From Caulobacter sp. NIBR1757 (GTDB taxonomy: Bacteria > Pseudomonadota > Alphaproteobacteria > Caulobacterales > Caulobacteraceae), in assembly GCF_027912495.1 (NCBI RefSeq), contig NZ_CP115463.1, positions 2,726,001 through 2,790,000 on the forward strand: a stretch of 64,000 nucleotides of DNA, given 5' to 3'. The first letter of the stretch is position 1. Each line of letters begins with the position of its first letter. Positions 1-8,051 of the stretch are shown here, piece by piece. A model generated the notes under the pieces. The model ran no database searches. It saw nothing but the letters and a program-made list of their open reading frames with translations, and was not told the DNA's origin. A program made the position numbers and the translations under genes.

Positions 1-1103
1 TTCTGGTGGCTGGGGTTGGCCGACTGACGGGTGACGTCGAGGGCGGTGTAGTCGCGGTCGTTGCGCGGCTCCCAGTCCCACTCACGGTGGGCGCCGATCA
101 CCGTCAGGGTGGCGAAGTCGAAGTCATAGTCGGCGGTCAGGGCATAGCCGCTGAGCCATTGGTCGGCCTGGATCAGGCTATCGACGTCGGCCTTGCGGTC
201 ATGGATGTTGCTGCTCGGCGGGGCATAGCCCTTGCCGGCGGCCAGGGCCGGGTACTGCTGATTGGCGGGCTTGAGGGTCGGGCCGTACTTCCAGAACAGC
301 TGGGTGCAGCATTCAGGCTGCTGGCTGGTGTAGTCGGCGGCGAAGCGCAGCAGCAGCTTGTCGGTGGCCTGCCAGTAGATCTGGCCGCGCACGGTCTCGC
401 TCTCGCGGGCGTTCTGGTCCGTCTTCTGGACCACGTTGTAGATGTCGCCGTCGCGATAGGTGGCGACCGCCGACAGCCGCACCGCCAGCACGTCCTTGAC
501 GATCGGCGCGGTGACCGAGCCCTTGAACTGGCGATAACTGTAGCTGCCGTAGCTGCCCTCGACCTGGGCCTCGAATTCCCGGGTGTTGGCGTCCCGGGTG
601 ACGATGTTCAGGGCCCCGGCCGTGGTGTTCTTGCCGAACAGGGTGCCCTGCGGCCCGCGCAGCACCTCTACCCGCTCGACGTCGATGAAGTCCGACAGGG
701 CCGACCCAGGCCGCGAGTTGTAGACGCCATCGACATAAATGCCGACGCCCTGCTCCAGCCCGTCGTTGGCCAGGCCGTAGGAGGCGCCGAGGCCGCGGAT
801 GGTCAGGGCCGTGTTGCGGCCGTTCGGCGACAGCACCTGCAGGGTGGGCACCAGCTGGGTCAGCTGGCTGATATTGTTCACCCCGGCTTCCTCGAGCTTG
901 ACGCCGCTGGTCACCTGCAGCGCGATCGGCACGTCCTGGGCGCTTTCCTCGCGACGGCGGGCGGTGACGATCAGGGTGTCGACGGCGCCGTCGGCCGAGT
1001 CGGCCTCGATGGCGATGGCCGGCCCATCCTCGGCCGCGAAGACGGCGGGCGCCGCCATCAGCCAGGCGGCCCCGGTCAGCAGCAGAAGTCTGTGATTGGC
1101 CAT
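1..1103 (-). CDS. TonB-dependent receptor, N-terminal part (cut by window edge)
   Basis: Outer-membrane receptor that imports a large substrate using TonB energy; only about 367 N-terminal codons are inside the window and the C-terminal barrel runs off the left edge. The start ATG at 1103 is preceded by a GGGGAG ribosome site and opens a signal peptide (MANHRLLLLTGAAWLMAAPA) ending near AVFA. A TonB-box-like stretch (TLIVTARRREE) leads into a plug domain with the usual VPTLQV, IRGLG and EVLRGPQGTLFGKN signatures, followed by the first barrel strands. Substrate cannot be read from the sequence. The divergent TetR gene next door is a plausible local regulator, by position only. Confidence 0.9.
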   Translation of the reverse strand, partial: MANHRLLLLTGAAWLMAAPAVFAAEDGPAIAIEADSADGAVDTLIVTARRREESAQDVPIALQVTSGVKLEEAGVNNISQLTQLVPTLQVLSPNGRNTALTIRGLGASYGLANDGLEQGVGIYVDGVYNSRPGSALSDFIDVERVEVLRGPQGTLFGKNTTAGALNIVTRDANTREFEAQVEGSYGSYSYRQFKGSVTAPIVKDVLAVRLSAVATYRDGDIYNVVQKTDQNARESETVRGQIYWQATDKLLLRFAADYTSQQPECCTQLFWKYGPTLKPANQQYPALAAGKGYAPPSSNIHDRKADVDSLIQADQWLSGYALTADYDFDFATLTVIGAHREWDWEPRNDRDYTALDVTRQSANPSHQ

Positions 1104-1316
1104 GACAAGGCTCCCCGACCGCCCGCTCAGCCCCCATGGCGTCGCGTCCAGCCTGCGTCGCCTTTATTCCCACCATGGCGATAGGTTTAAACAGTTTTTC
1201 TGAAGACGCTTTTATCGGCGCCAACCAGGCCCGTTTCGAACACCTGTTTTATCGCCCTTGCCTAATTCCGCCGCGCCCGTAATGCTCCGTTTCCGGAAGG
1301 GAAGGGTTGGGTCACA

Positions 1317-1976
1317 GTGAGTCAGATTGAAAACGGCGCTCCCGAGGCCCCTGGCGAGGCCGAGGCGGCCACCAAACAGCTGGTCTTCAACGCCGCCGAG
1401 CGGTTGTTCGCCCTCAACGGCTTCCAGAACGTCTCGGTGCGCGACATCACCGCCGAGGCCGGCGTCAACCTGGCCTCCGTCAACTACCACTTCGGCTCCA
1501 AGGACAGCCTGCTGTTCGAGATCTTTCGCCGCCGCACCACCGAGCTGAACCGCGAACGGGCCCGCATGCTGCATGAGGTGACCGACGCCCACGGCGGCGC
1601 CCCGCCGGTGCGCGAGATCCTCACCGCCCTGATCGCCCCGCCCCTGCGTTGGCTTGATCCGGCCAACGACCGCCGCATCTCCCTGCAGTTCCTGATCCGC
1701 GCCCGCTCGGAAGGCGCCGCCGAGATCAGGGAGGTGCTGTCGACCGACGTCAGCCACCTGCGCCGCTTCAGCGACGCTCTGCTGGCGGCCCGGCCCGACC
1801 TGCCTCCGGAGGAGGTCTACTGGCGCCTGCATTTCGTGCTCGGCATGATCCACCAGAACCGCTTCATGGAACTGGACCGCCTGCACGTGCTGTCGGAAGG
1901 CCTCACCCGGGAAGACGACATCGCCGCCCTGCAACGGCGCATGGTCGATTTCGCCAGCGCCGGGTTCGAGGGTTAG
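1317..1976 (+). CDS. TetR/AcrR family transcriptional regulator
   Basis: DNA-binding repressor-type regulator of 219 residues. The N-terminal TetR helix-turn-helix is clear around residues 20-65 (FNAAERLFALNGF, VSVRDITAEAGV, VNYHFGSKD); the C-terminal ligand domain is divergent. The GTG start at 1317 has a GGAAGGGAAGG purine tract upstream. It is divergent from the TonB receptor, about 210 bp apart, so it may control that gene. Its TAG stop overlaps the first base of the REP-type hairpin that follows. Ligand unknown. Confidence 0.9.
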   Translation: MSQIENGAPEAPGEAEAATKQLVFNAAERLFALNGFQNVSVRDITAEAGVNLASVNYHFGSKDSLLFEIFRRRTTELNRERARMLHEVTDAHGGAPPVREILTALIAPPLRWLDPANDRRISLQFLIRARSEGAAEIREVLSTDVSHLRRFSDALLAARPDLPPEEVYWRLHFVLGMIHQNRFMELDRLHVLSEGLTREDDIAALQRRMVDFASAGFEG

Positions 1977-2082
1977 GAATAATTGGGGACACGCACTATT
2001 TCGCGGCCCCGCCAGAGACAGCAGCCCGCCTGTGAAGCGAAATAGTGCGTGTCCCCAATTATTCCGTGTCCCCAATTATTCC
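1976..2082. repeat. REP-type hairpin between converging genes, with a tandem half-copy
   Basis: A perfect 29-bp inverted repeat, arms 1976-2004 and 2037-2065, is separated by a 32-nt loop. The arm contains GGAATAATTGGGGACACGCA followed by CTATTTCGC. The last 17 bases of the right arm (GTGTCCCCAATTATTCC) are repeated immediately in tandem at 2066-2082. The shape resembles REP/RAYT-associated palindromes. The element touches the TAG stop of the TetR gene (1976) and supplies the TAA stop of the Coq4-like gene (2076-2078). No transposase is visible nearby. Confidence 0.8.
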
Positions 2083-2864
2083 GTCGTCGCCGGCTCGAAC
2101 GCGCCGTCGCGCAGCTCGGGCGGGATCGACAGATAGACGGTCGGCGGCTTGATGCCGAGCCGGGCCCGCGCCGCTTCCAGATCCTCGGCGAACAGCGCCG
2201 GATAATCGACCTCGGGCAGCCAGGCCGCCGCCTTGCCGTTCCTGAACGCCTGCCGGATCGCCGCCCGGTAGGGCTGGCCGTTCTTCGCCTTGCCGAACTT
2301 CCCGCCGGCGGCGAGGGCGATGACGCCGAAGCCCAGGCTGCGCGTCTGCTCATACGAGAAGGCCACGAGGCAGGCCTCGCCCAGCGCGTCGGTGCGGTAG
2401 CCGCTCAGCACATGCCAGATGTCGTGCACGTCGCGCATGCGCCGGGCGTACCAGGTCAGCGGATGCGCCGCCTCGACCTGGGAATCACGGGTCTGCTCGC
2501 TGATTTCCTTCAGTCCGTCGGCGGTAAAGCCGCGCTCGTCCATATGGGCCAGGTAGGCCGCCCCGACCGTGCCGGGCGCGAAGCTTTCCAGCCACTGGCG
2601 GTCCATCAGCCGGTCGTTCAGCTCGTCGCGCTCATAGGCGATCCGCCCGCCACGCGGCGTCTTCATCAGCCGGGCGTAACCCTTGGCGATGGCATTGCCC
2701 GACAGCGCCCGCATCAGGTCGAACACCGCGGCGGTGTCCTCCTTGTCCTTCATCAGCCGGTTGACCGCCCTGAAGGCGCGGATCGGCTGCAGCCGCATGG
2801 TCTCGCCCTTGCGGAACTCGACTTCGGGGCGGCCAGCGGCGACGATGGGGGTCATGGCGTTCAT
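2076..2864 (-). CDS. Coq4-like ubiquinone biosynthesis family protein
   Basis: A 262-residue protein of the Coq4 family, which supports assembly of the ubiquinone-synthesis complex and has been linked to ring modification. The diagnostic metal site HDxxH-x11-E is present as H147, D148, H151 and E163, inside VHDIWHVLSGY. The length matches bacterial Coq4 homologues. It starts at an ATG at 2864 and is divergent from the small ribbon-helix-helix gene. No other ubiquinone genes lie nearby. Its final codons and stop (GAA TAA) fall inside the tandem REP copy, so the C-terminus may have been reset by that insertion. The family call is fairly sure; the biochemical role is inferred. Confidence 0.8.
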   Translation of the reverse strand: MNAMTPIVAAGRPEVEFRKGETMRLQPIRAFRAVNRLMKDKEDTAAVFDLMRALSGNAIAKGYARLMKTPRGGRIAYERDELNDRLMDRQWLESFAPGTVGAAYLAHMDERGFTADGLKEISEQTRDSQVEAAHPLTWYARRMRDVHDIWHVLSGYRTDALGEACLVAFSYEQTRSLGFGVIALAAGGKFGKAKNGQPYRAAIRQAFRNGKAAAWLPEVDYPALFAEDLEAARARLGIKPPTVYLSIPPELRDGAFEPATTE

Positions 2865-2947
2865 GGTCGGAAACTCTGGGGAGAGGGTTTCGGCAGTCTA
2901 AGCGCCATTCAGTATGTTAACAGTGATTAGATCGCAAGGGGGTCAGA

Positions 2948-3160
2948 TTGCCACGCCTGCAAAAACGCTCGGTGTCGCTGACGGGCCACGCTACCTCGCT
3001 GGCGCTGGAGCCCGAGTTCTGGGCGGTTCTCGACGCGGCGGCGGCGGCGGAGGCCCTCAGCACCGCCGCCCTCATCGTGCGCATCGACGCCGGCCGCGGC
3101 GAACGCCCGCTGGCCTCGGCCTGCCGGGTGTTCGCGCTTCAGGAAGCCCACCGTCGATGA
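2948..3160 (+). CDS. Ribbon-helix-helix domain protein (RHH_4 type)
   Basis: A 70-residue protein matching the small alphaproteobacterial ribbon-helix-helix family: KRSVSLTGHATSLALEPEFW forms the beta ribbon and first helix, and an ALIVRIDAGRG helix and SACRVFAL tail follow. These proteins are predicted DNA binders. TTG at 2948 is the only start that fits: an in-frame TGA stands at 2924, no ATG lies between, and a GGGGGT ribosome site is 4-5 bases upstream. It stands alone, divergent from the Coq4-like gene. Target unknown. Confidence 0.75.
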   Translation: MPRLQKRSVSLTGHATSLALEPEFWAVLDAAAAAEALSTAALIVRIDAGRGERPLASACRVFALQEAHRR

Positions 3161-3181
3161 CGACGGTGGGTCGCCGCGCGC

Positions 3182-3562
3182 CTACGGCCCGGGAATGAGC
3201 TGAACGTTGTACAGGCTGTGGTTCATCTCGCCGGTGCTGACCTGCATCGCGGTGCCCTTCACCATGTCGTTGCCCTGCAGCATGCAGTTGCTGTTGCCGT
3301 TCATGTCGTTGGTGAAGCTGATCGACACCGGATAGGAACCGAGGCCGGTGAGTTGCACCATGGCCGTCGCCGTGCCGTTGACGTCGTTCGTCGACACCCC
3401 CCATTTGGCGCCCTGGTACTGCCCCAGCGAGGCGCCCTGGGTCGGCTCTTCGCCCTGGACCCAAGTATTGCCGCTGCCGAGCGTGGGGCCCTGGATGGTC
3501 AGGTTGCCCCGCGTGTCGTTGACGACGTTCACTTCGATGCTGCGATAGCCGAGGTCGGCCAT
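3182..3562 (-). CDS. Small beta-rich protein, possible aegerolysin-like fold
   Basis: A 126-residue protein without signal peptide or membrane segment. It alternates short hydrophobic strands with Gly/Asn/Thr-rich turns (IEVNVVNDTRGNLTI, QYQGAKWGVSTNDVNG, YPVSISFTND), which suggests an all-beta sandwich. The layout recalls aegerolysin / ET79-type crystal proteins, but this is an impression of pattern and no firm motif supports it. The ATG at 3562 is chosen over an upstream in-frame start because GGAG sits seven bases before it. It converges on the RHH gene. Treat as a hypothetical protein. Confidence 0.6.
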   Translation of the reverse strand: MADLGYRSIEVNVVNDTRGNLTIQGPTLGSGNTWVQGEEPTQGASLGQYQGAKWGVSTNDVNGTATAMVQLTGLGSYPVSISFTNDMNGNSNCMLQGNDMVKGTAMQVSTGEMNHSLYNVQLIPGP

Positions 3563-3667
3563 GGGTGGTCTCCGTCCGGTGGGCGTTGCTGCTGTCGTAG
3601 AGGCCGGGCCGCCCCACCCCGGCCGCGACACGGCAAGGATGTATCATGTCATGCTCGTCCGTAAATA

Positions 3668-3682
3668 GCGTTCGCCGAACGC
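3668..3682. promoter_or_regulatory. Palindrome upstream of the UvrD-type helicase
   Basis: GCGTTCGCCGAACGC is a 7-bp inverted repeat around one central base, about 70 bp upstream of the helicase start. It contains GTTC and GAAC halves, reminiscent of damage-response operators, but it does not match the usual alphaproteobacterial LexA box (GTTC-N7-GTTC). It could equally be a chance palindrome. Confidence 0.25.
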
Positions 3683-3750
3683 CATTCGCGGAAACCAGCC
3701 CCCTGCCCGCCCCTACATCTCGCCGCGTCTGTGCTACATACGTTCCCCTC

Positions 3751-6093
3751 ATGCCAGAATCTCCCAACGACCCCCTCGCTCCCAGGATCTCCGACCTCGC
3801 CCGCGCCGATCGCGCGCCCGGCCAGCCCGACTACCTGCACGGCCTCAACCCCGAGCAGCGCCAGGCCGTGGAAGCCACCGAAGGCCCCGTCCTCGTCCTG
3901 GCCGGCGCCGGCACCGGCAAGACGCGCGTGCTGACCACCCGCCTGGCCCACATCCTGGCCACCGGCCGCGCCCGCCCGTGGGAGCTGCTCGCCGTCACCT
4001 TCACCAACAAGGCCGCTCGCGAGATGCGCGAGCGGATCGCCGCCATCATCGGCCCCAGCGCCGAGGGCCTGCGCTGGCTGGGCACCTTCCACAGCGTAGC
4101 CGCCCAGATCCTGCGCCGCCATGCCGATCTGGTGGGCCTGAAATCCAGCTACACCATCCTCGACACCGACGATCAGGAACGGCTGATCAAACAGGTCATC
4201 GAAGCCGCCGACATCGACGCCAAGCGCTGGACGCCGAAAACCCTCGCCGGCCTGATCGACCACTGGAAGAACCGCGGCTGGACGCCCGAAAACCTGCCCT
4301 CCCCGGAAAACAGCGCTTTCGCCAACAACCGCGGCCAGGAGCTCTACGCCGCCTACCAGGCCCGCCTGCGCACGCTTAACGCCTGCGACTTCGGCGACCT
4401 GCTGCTGCACAACATCACCATATTCCAGAAGCACCCGGACATCCTGGCCGAGTACCACGACCGCTTCCGTTACATCCTCGTCGACGAGTACCAGGACACC
4501 AACGTCGCCCAGTACCTGTGGCTGCGGCTGCTCGGCCAGGCCCGCCAGAACGTCTGCTGCGTCGGCGACGACGACCAGTCGATCTACGGCTGGCGCGGGG
4601 CCGAGGTCGACAACATCCTGCGCTTCGAGCGCGACTTCCCGGGCGCCGCCGTCATCCGGCTGGAGCGCAACTACCGCTCGACCCGCAACATCCTGGCCGC
4701 CGCCAGCGGCCTGATCGCCGAGAACAAGGGCCGCCTTGGCAAGACCCTGTGGACCGAGGACCAGGCCGGCGAAAAGGTCATGGTCCGCGGCGTCTGGGAC
4801 GGCGAGGCCGAGAGCCGCCTGATCGCAGAGGAGATCGAGCGCTGGAAGAAGTCCGGCCGGCGCTATCGGGACGTCGCCATCCTGGTGCGCGCCTCCTTCC
4901 AGATGCGCGCCTTCGAAGAGCGCTTCGTCATGCTGGCCATCCCCTACAAGGTGATCGGCGGCCCCCGCTTCTTCGAGCGGGCCGAAATCCGCGACGCCCA
5001 TGCCTACCTGCGCCTGATCCAGTCGCCCGACGACGACCTGGCCTTCGAGCGCATCGTCAATGTGCCCAAGCGCGGCATCGGCGACACCAGCGTCCAGAAG
5101 ATCCTCACCCTGGCCCGCCACCACGGGATCAGCGCCATCGACGCCAGCCGAGGCCTCGTCAACACCGACGAACTGGTCGGCAAGACCCGCACGGCCCTCG
5201 CCTCTTTCGTCCGCGACATCGACCGCTGGACCGCCCAGCTGCAGAGCGGCCAGACCGACCACGTCCGCCTGACCGAGACCATCCTGGAGGAGAGCGGCTA
5301 CACCGACGCCCTGCGCCTCGACAAAGGCCCGACCAGCCAGACCCGGCTGGAAAACCTCAAGGAGCTGGTCCAGTCGATGGGCCAGTTCGACGCCCTCGGC
5401 GACTATCTCGAGCACGTCTCCCTGGTCATGGACCTCGACCGGGGCGGCGGCGACAACGACAGCGTCCAGATCATGACCCTGCACAGCGCCAAGGGCCTGG
5501 AATTCCCCCTGGTCTTCCTGCCCGGCTGGGAGGAAGGCGTCTTCCCCAGCCAGCGCAGCATGGACGAGAAGGGCGAGAAGGGCCTGGAGGAGGAACGGCG
5601 CCTCGCCTACGTCGGCATCACCCGCGCCCGCGAACAGGCCCGCATCAGCTTCGCCGCCAACCGCCAGGTCTACGGCCGCTGGACCACCCAGCTCCCCAGC
5701 CGCTTCGTCGATGAACTGCCGCCGGAGACGGTCGATGCGGCGTCCGAGACGGGCTACTACGGCGGCGGCCCCGGCATGAGCCAGCCCACCACCAGCCGCT
5801 GGGACGCCGACTCCAGCTTCGGCCAGGGCTACACCTCCCCCGGCTGGAAACGCGCCCAGGCGAGGAGCTACCAGGGCAGCCACCCCGGCCGCCAACAGGT
5901 CATCGAAGGCGAAGGCCGCCTGGTGGCGGTGTCAGCGCCCGAGAAGGAGAGCGCCTACGCGAAGGGGGACCGGGTGTTCCACATCAAGTTCGGCTACGGC
6001 GCGGTCGTGGCCGTGGAGGGGAACAAGCTGACGGTGGCGTTCGAGCAGGCGGGGGAGAAGAAGGTGATCGACTCGTTCGTGGAGCGGGGGTGA
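3751..6093 (+). CDS. uvrD: UvrD/PcrA-type superfamily 1 DNA helicase
   Basis: ATP-dependent 3'-5' DNA helicase of about 780 residues for excision and mismatch repair and removal of RecA filaments. All SF1A motifs are visible: Walker A AGAGTGKTR (about 51-59), motif II VDEYQDTN near 245, motif III GDDDQSIYGWRGA, motif V TLHSAKGLEFPLVFLPGWEEG and motif VI AYVGITRAR. A Gly/Ser-rich linker precedes a C-terminal Tudor-like segment (GDRVFHIKFGYGAVVAVEG) typical of PcrA/UvrD, which binds RNA polymerase in known members. The ATG at 3751 places the Q-motif (GLNPEQRQAV) at the usual distance; an upstream in-frame extension is Ser/Pro-rich and unlikely. Core gene bordering the accessory block. Confidence 0.95.
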   Translation: MPESPNDPLAPRISDLARADRAPGQPDYLHGLNPEQRQAVEATEGPVLVLAGAGTGKTRVLTTRLAHILATGRARPWELLAVTFTNKAAREMRERIAAIIGPSAEGLRWLGTFHSVAAQILRRHADLVGLKSSYTILDTDDQERLIKQVIEAADIDAKRWTPKTLAGLIDHWKNRGWTPENLPSPENSAFANNRGQELYAAYQARLRTLNACDFGDLLLHNITIFQKHPDILAEYHDRFRYILVDEYQDTNVAQYLWLRLLGQARQNVCCVGDDDQSIYGWRGAEVDNILRFERDFPGAAVIRLERNYRSTRNILAAASGLIAENKGRLGKTLWTEDQAGEKVMVRGVWDGEAESRLIAEEIERWKKSGRRYRDVAILVRASFQMRAFEERFVMLAIPYKVIGGPRFFERAEIRDAHAYLRLIQSPDDDLAFERIVNVPKRGIGDTSVQKILTLARHHGISAIDASRGLVNTDELVGKTRTALASFVRDIDRWTAQLQSGQTDHVRLTETILEESGYTDALRLDKGPTSQTRLENLKELVQSMGQFDALGDYLEHVSLVMDLDRGGGDNDSVQIMTLHSAKGLEFPLVFLPGWEEGVFPSQRSMDEKGEKGLEEERRLAYVGITRAREQARISFAANRQVYGRWTTQLPSRFVDELPPETVDAASETGYYGGGPGMSQPTTSRWDADSSFGQGYTSPGWKRAQARSYQGSHPGRQQVIEGEGRLVAVSAPEKESAYAKGDRVFHIKFGYGAVVAVEGNKLTVAFEQAGEKKVIDSFVERG

Positions 6094-6119
6094 TCACCAA
6101 CGCGGCAGGCCGCCCTTCG

Positions 6120-6617
6120 CTAGAAGACTCCCAAGATGAGCTTGCGAACAAATCCGTCCAACCATTCCCGCTCAAAATTCTCTTTGAGAGGAGCAGGTGG
6201 CCGGAAGCCGATGTCGGCAAACAGCTCCTCCAAGGAAATGAGCCTCTCTCGGAAACCCGCCTCATACCCAAATCTAACGCTGGCTTTGTCTGGTCCGCAT
6301 AGAATCCAAGCATCTTTACGAGTTATGGCGTGGGCCCAAAGTTCCCTTTCTCCAGCGTCTAGATTGTTCCCTCCACGCACAGCGACTTCAGCCATTTCGC
6401 GCTGAGACACAGTATGAATTTGGGAGAACGAACTGCGAAGTTCCGCCTCTTCAATCTGATGCTCCGGACGGCGCCGCTGCTTCCCCGTCTGAGTTTCTTC
6501 GATACATTTTTCAACAGTTTCAAGATCATAGCCACCCGCGAGCGGCCGCCAAAACCCACGCTTGTGGCACTCAAGGATCACGTTTGTGTCGATGAGTACC
6601 ACTCGGCGCGCGGTCAT
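6120..6617 (-). CDS. PIN-domain protein, putative toxin nuclease
   Basis: A 165-residue protein that begins with a PIN-type strand and acidic residue (VVLIDTNVILE, D10). It has further candidate metal ligands in the GERELWAHAI and CGPDKASVRFGYEAG segments, consistent with a Mg-dependent RNase fold. It starts five bases after the stop of the XRE-ImmA gene, so the two are almost certainly co-transcribed. In known systems, PIN proteins beside XRE/ImmA fusions behave as toxin-like partners. The stretch is AT-richer than its neighbours, suggesting transfer. The nuclease role is inferred from the fold; target RNA is unknown. Confidence 0.7.
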   Translation of the reverse strand: MTARRVVLIDTNVILECHKRGFWRPLAGGYDLETVEKCIEETQTGKQRRRPEHQIEEAELRSSFSQIHTVSQREMAEVAVRGGNNLDAGERELWAHAITRKDAWILCGPDKASVRFGYEAGFRERLISLEELFADIGFRPPAPLKENFEREWLDGFVRKLILGVF

Positions 6618-6622
6618 GATTG

Positions 6623-7744
6623 CTAAAGCTCAGCGGGCCGGTCGATCCCAAACGTCTCACAAAGATCGCCTAGGTCTTCCGCCGTCATATCAAGCAGAGA
6701 AGCAGCGCGCCTTGATGACAAATGCCCTGCTTCTATCGCCGCAACTATCGTCCTGACGAACGGCCCGCTGAACAAGGGCGGTGGTTCTTCAGGACCTCGG
6801 TCACGTGCCGTTCGAGTCAGAACGTCATTCTGTACCTTGGCGGCAGCCGGATAGCGGCGTGAGTTCACGAGACGCCATTTAAGGGCCAGCCCTGAAACAC
6901 CGAGCTCGGCTGCTGCTGCCGCAAGCCAAACATCAAGGTCCCCTTGAGGCTCTCCGAGTTTTTCCAGCGCATCTCCAGGCATCAAAAGACCCGACGCGAA
7001 ATTATCGGCCAGTCGCTCGATACGCTGATTTCGTTTTCCAGATTGGGTACGAGGCTGTTCCGCAGAATCAACTTCCGATGATTCGACCCGCTCAGGCTTC
7101 ATCGTGTCCCAAGTCAGGATATGAAAGAACTCATGGGCAAGATCGTAGTTTCTCCTTGCCTCAGATTCATGCCTATTGATAAGCACAGCGTTCAGCTCGG
7201 GCAAACGACAGGCAGCACCCGACACGCCTTGGATGGCATCAACCATCAGGACAAGAATGCCGTACCGCTGCTCCATCACCTCAGCCAAACGGTGAGCTGG
7301 CGCTGACCCCAACTCAAGTTCAGCAGCAACCGCTTCGCCGGCAGCAACAGCATCCTCAAATTGGCTAGTATGAGTGAGCCCAAGCCTTGGCATGATGACT
7401 GGTAGGCGACCGTCACCCAATCGATTAAGCTCGCGATACGCTCCAATCCACTCACCAGCTTTTGCCTCGTAAGCGTCTAAGGCGTCCGACGGCACATGAT
7501 GCTGCCGCCAAGAGAAGCTCTCTTTTTCAAATAGCAAAAATGGGTTGGTGAGCTGCTCAAGGCTGACCTCGAACCGTTCCACAATTTTGATCAGCTCATC
7601 GGCCTTGAGGCGACGTTGGCCCGCTTCGATTTGGGAAACGCTCTGCCTATCATTCAAGCTGAGAATTTGCGCAACGTCCGCTTGGGACATGCGACTTGCC
7701 ACCCGCAATGCCCTAATGCGGCGGCCGATGGTTTGATCAATCAT
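6623..7744 (-). CDS. XRE-type HTH fused to ImmA/IrrE metallopeptidase
   Basis: A 373-residue regulator-protease. Residues 5-65 form an XRE helix-turn-helix (IGRRIRALRVASRMSQADVA, RQSVSQIEAGQRRL). Residues about 150-260 form the ImmA/IrrE (COG2856) zinc protease with HEFFH at 204-208 and a downstream ERLADNFASGLLMP element carrying the third ligand. Such proteins usually bind their own promoter and cleave a partner repressor or act as an antitoxin. The ATG at 7744 gives a clean XRE N-terminus and has GGGA upstream; a longer frame would add about 37 non-homologous residues. It heads an operon with the PIN gene and has a palindrome at 7771-7796 just upstream. Confidence 0.85.
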   Translation of the reverse strand: MIDQTIGRRIRALRVASRMSQADVAQILSLNDRQSVSQIEAGQRRLKADELIKIVERFEVSLEQLTNPFLLFEKESFSWRQHHVPSDALDAYEAKAGEWIGAYRELNRLGDGRLPVIMPRLGLTHTSQFEDAVAAGEAVAAELELGSAPAHRLAEVMEQRYGILVLMVDAIQGVSGAACRLPELNAVLINRHESEARRNYDLAHEFFHILTWDTMKPERVESSEVDSAEQPRTQSGKRNQRIERLADNFASGLLMPGDALEKLGEPQGDLDVWLAAAAAELGVSGLALKWRLVNSRRYPAAAKVQNDVLTRTARDRGPEEPPPLFSGPFVRTIVAAIEAGHLSSRRAASLLDMTAEDLGDLCETFGIDRPAEL

Positions 7745-8051
7745 GTTGCCAGGTTCCCTGTCGCCATATGATCTTGCATTTGCATAATTGCAAGATGCCA
7801 TTGCACTGGCTTTTACGCGCCTAGGCTGAACGTCCGATGAAGCGTATAGCCTCACGGGGTCGTCGCTTTGTTATCGAAGCGCATTTTACCACGGTTTGAC
7901 GCACCCAGCCCCAGCGCCCCATTCCATTCCGGAGAAAATAAGCACATGCAATCTCGCCCGACATGTGCGGACGCCTGTATGTAGAGGGACGCAGTCGACA
8001 CCCCCTCAGGACGAGCTTAACGTCTCAATTGAATATCTGGGGGAACTACGC
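7745..8051. other. Divergent intergenic region of the accessory block
   Basis: About 307 bp separate the XRE-ImmA start from the membrane-protein start. It holds the nested palindrome described separately and is AT-richer near 7760-7860. A frame open upstream of 8052 on the + strand has no ribosome site and no resemblance to a protein, so it is treated as non-coding. Promoters for both flanking genes are expected here, but no standard boxes can be assigned. Confidence 0.5.
7771..7796. promoter_or_regulatory. Palindromic operator before XRE-ImmA gene
   Basis: ATCTTGCA (7771-7778) and TGCAAGAT (7789-7796) form a perfect 8-bp inverted repeat with a 10-nt spacer. A smaller nested palindrome, TTGCA-TAAT-TGCAA, lies at 7780-7793. 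It lies 27 bp upstream of the XRE-ImmA start codon, the expected place for autoregulation by the XRE domain. Binding is inferred. Confidence 0.6.

Noticed and set aside
6120..6617. Full prophage or integrative element around the XRE-ImmA/PIN genes
   Set aside because: No integrase, attachment duplication or structural phage gene is visible, and the nearest tRNA is 50 kb away.
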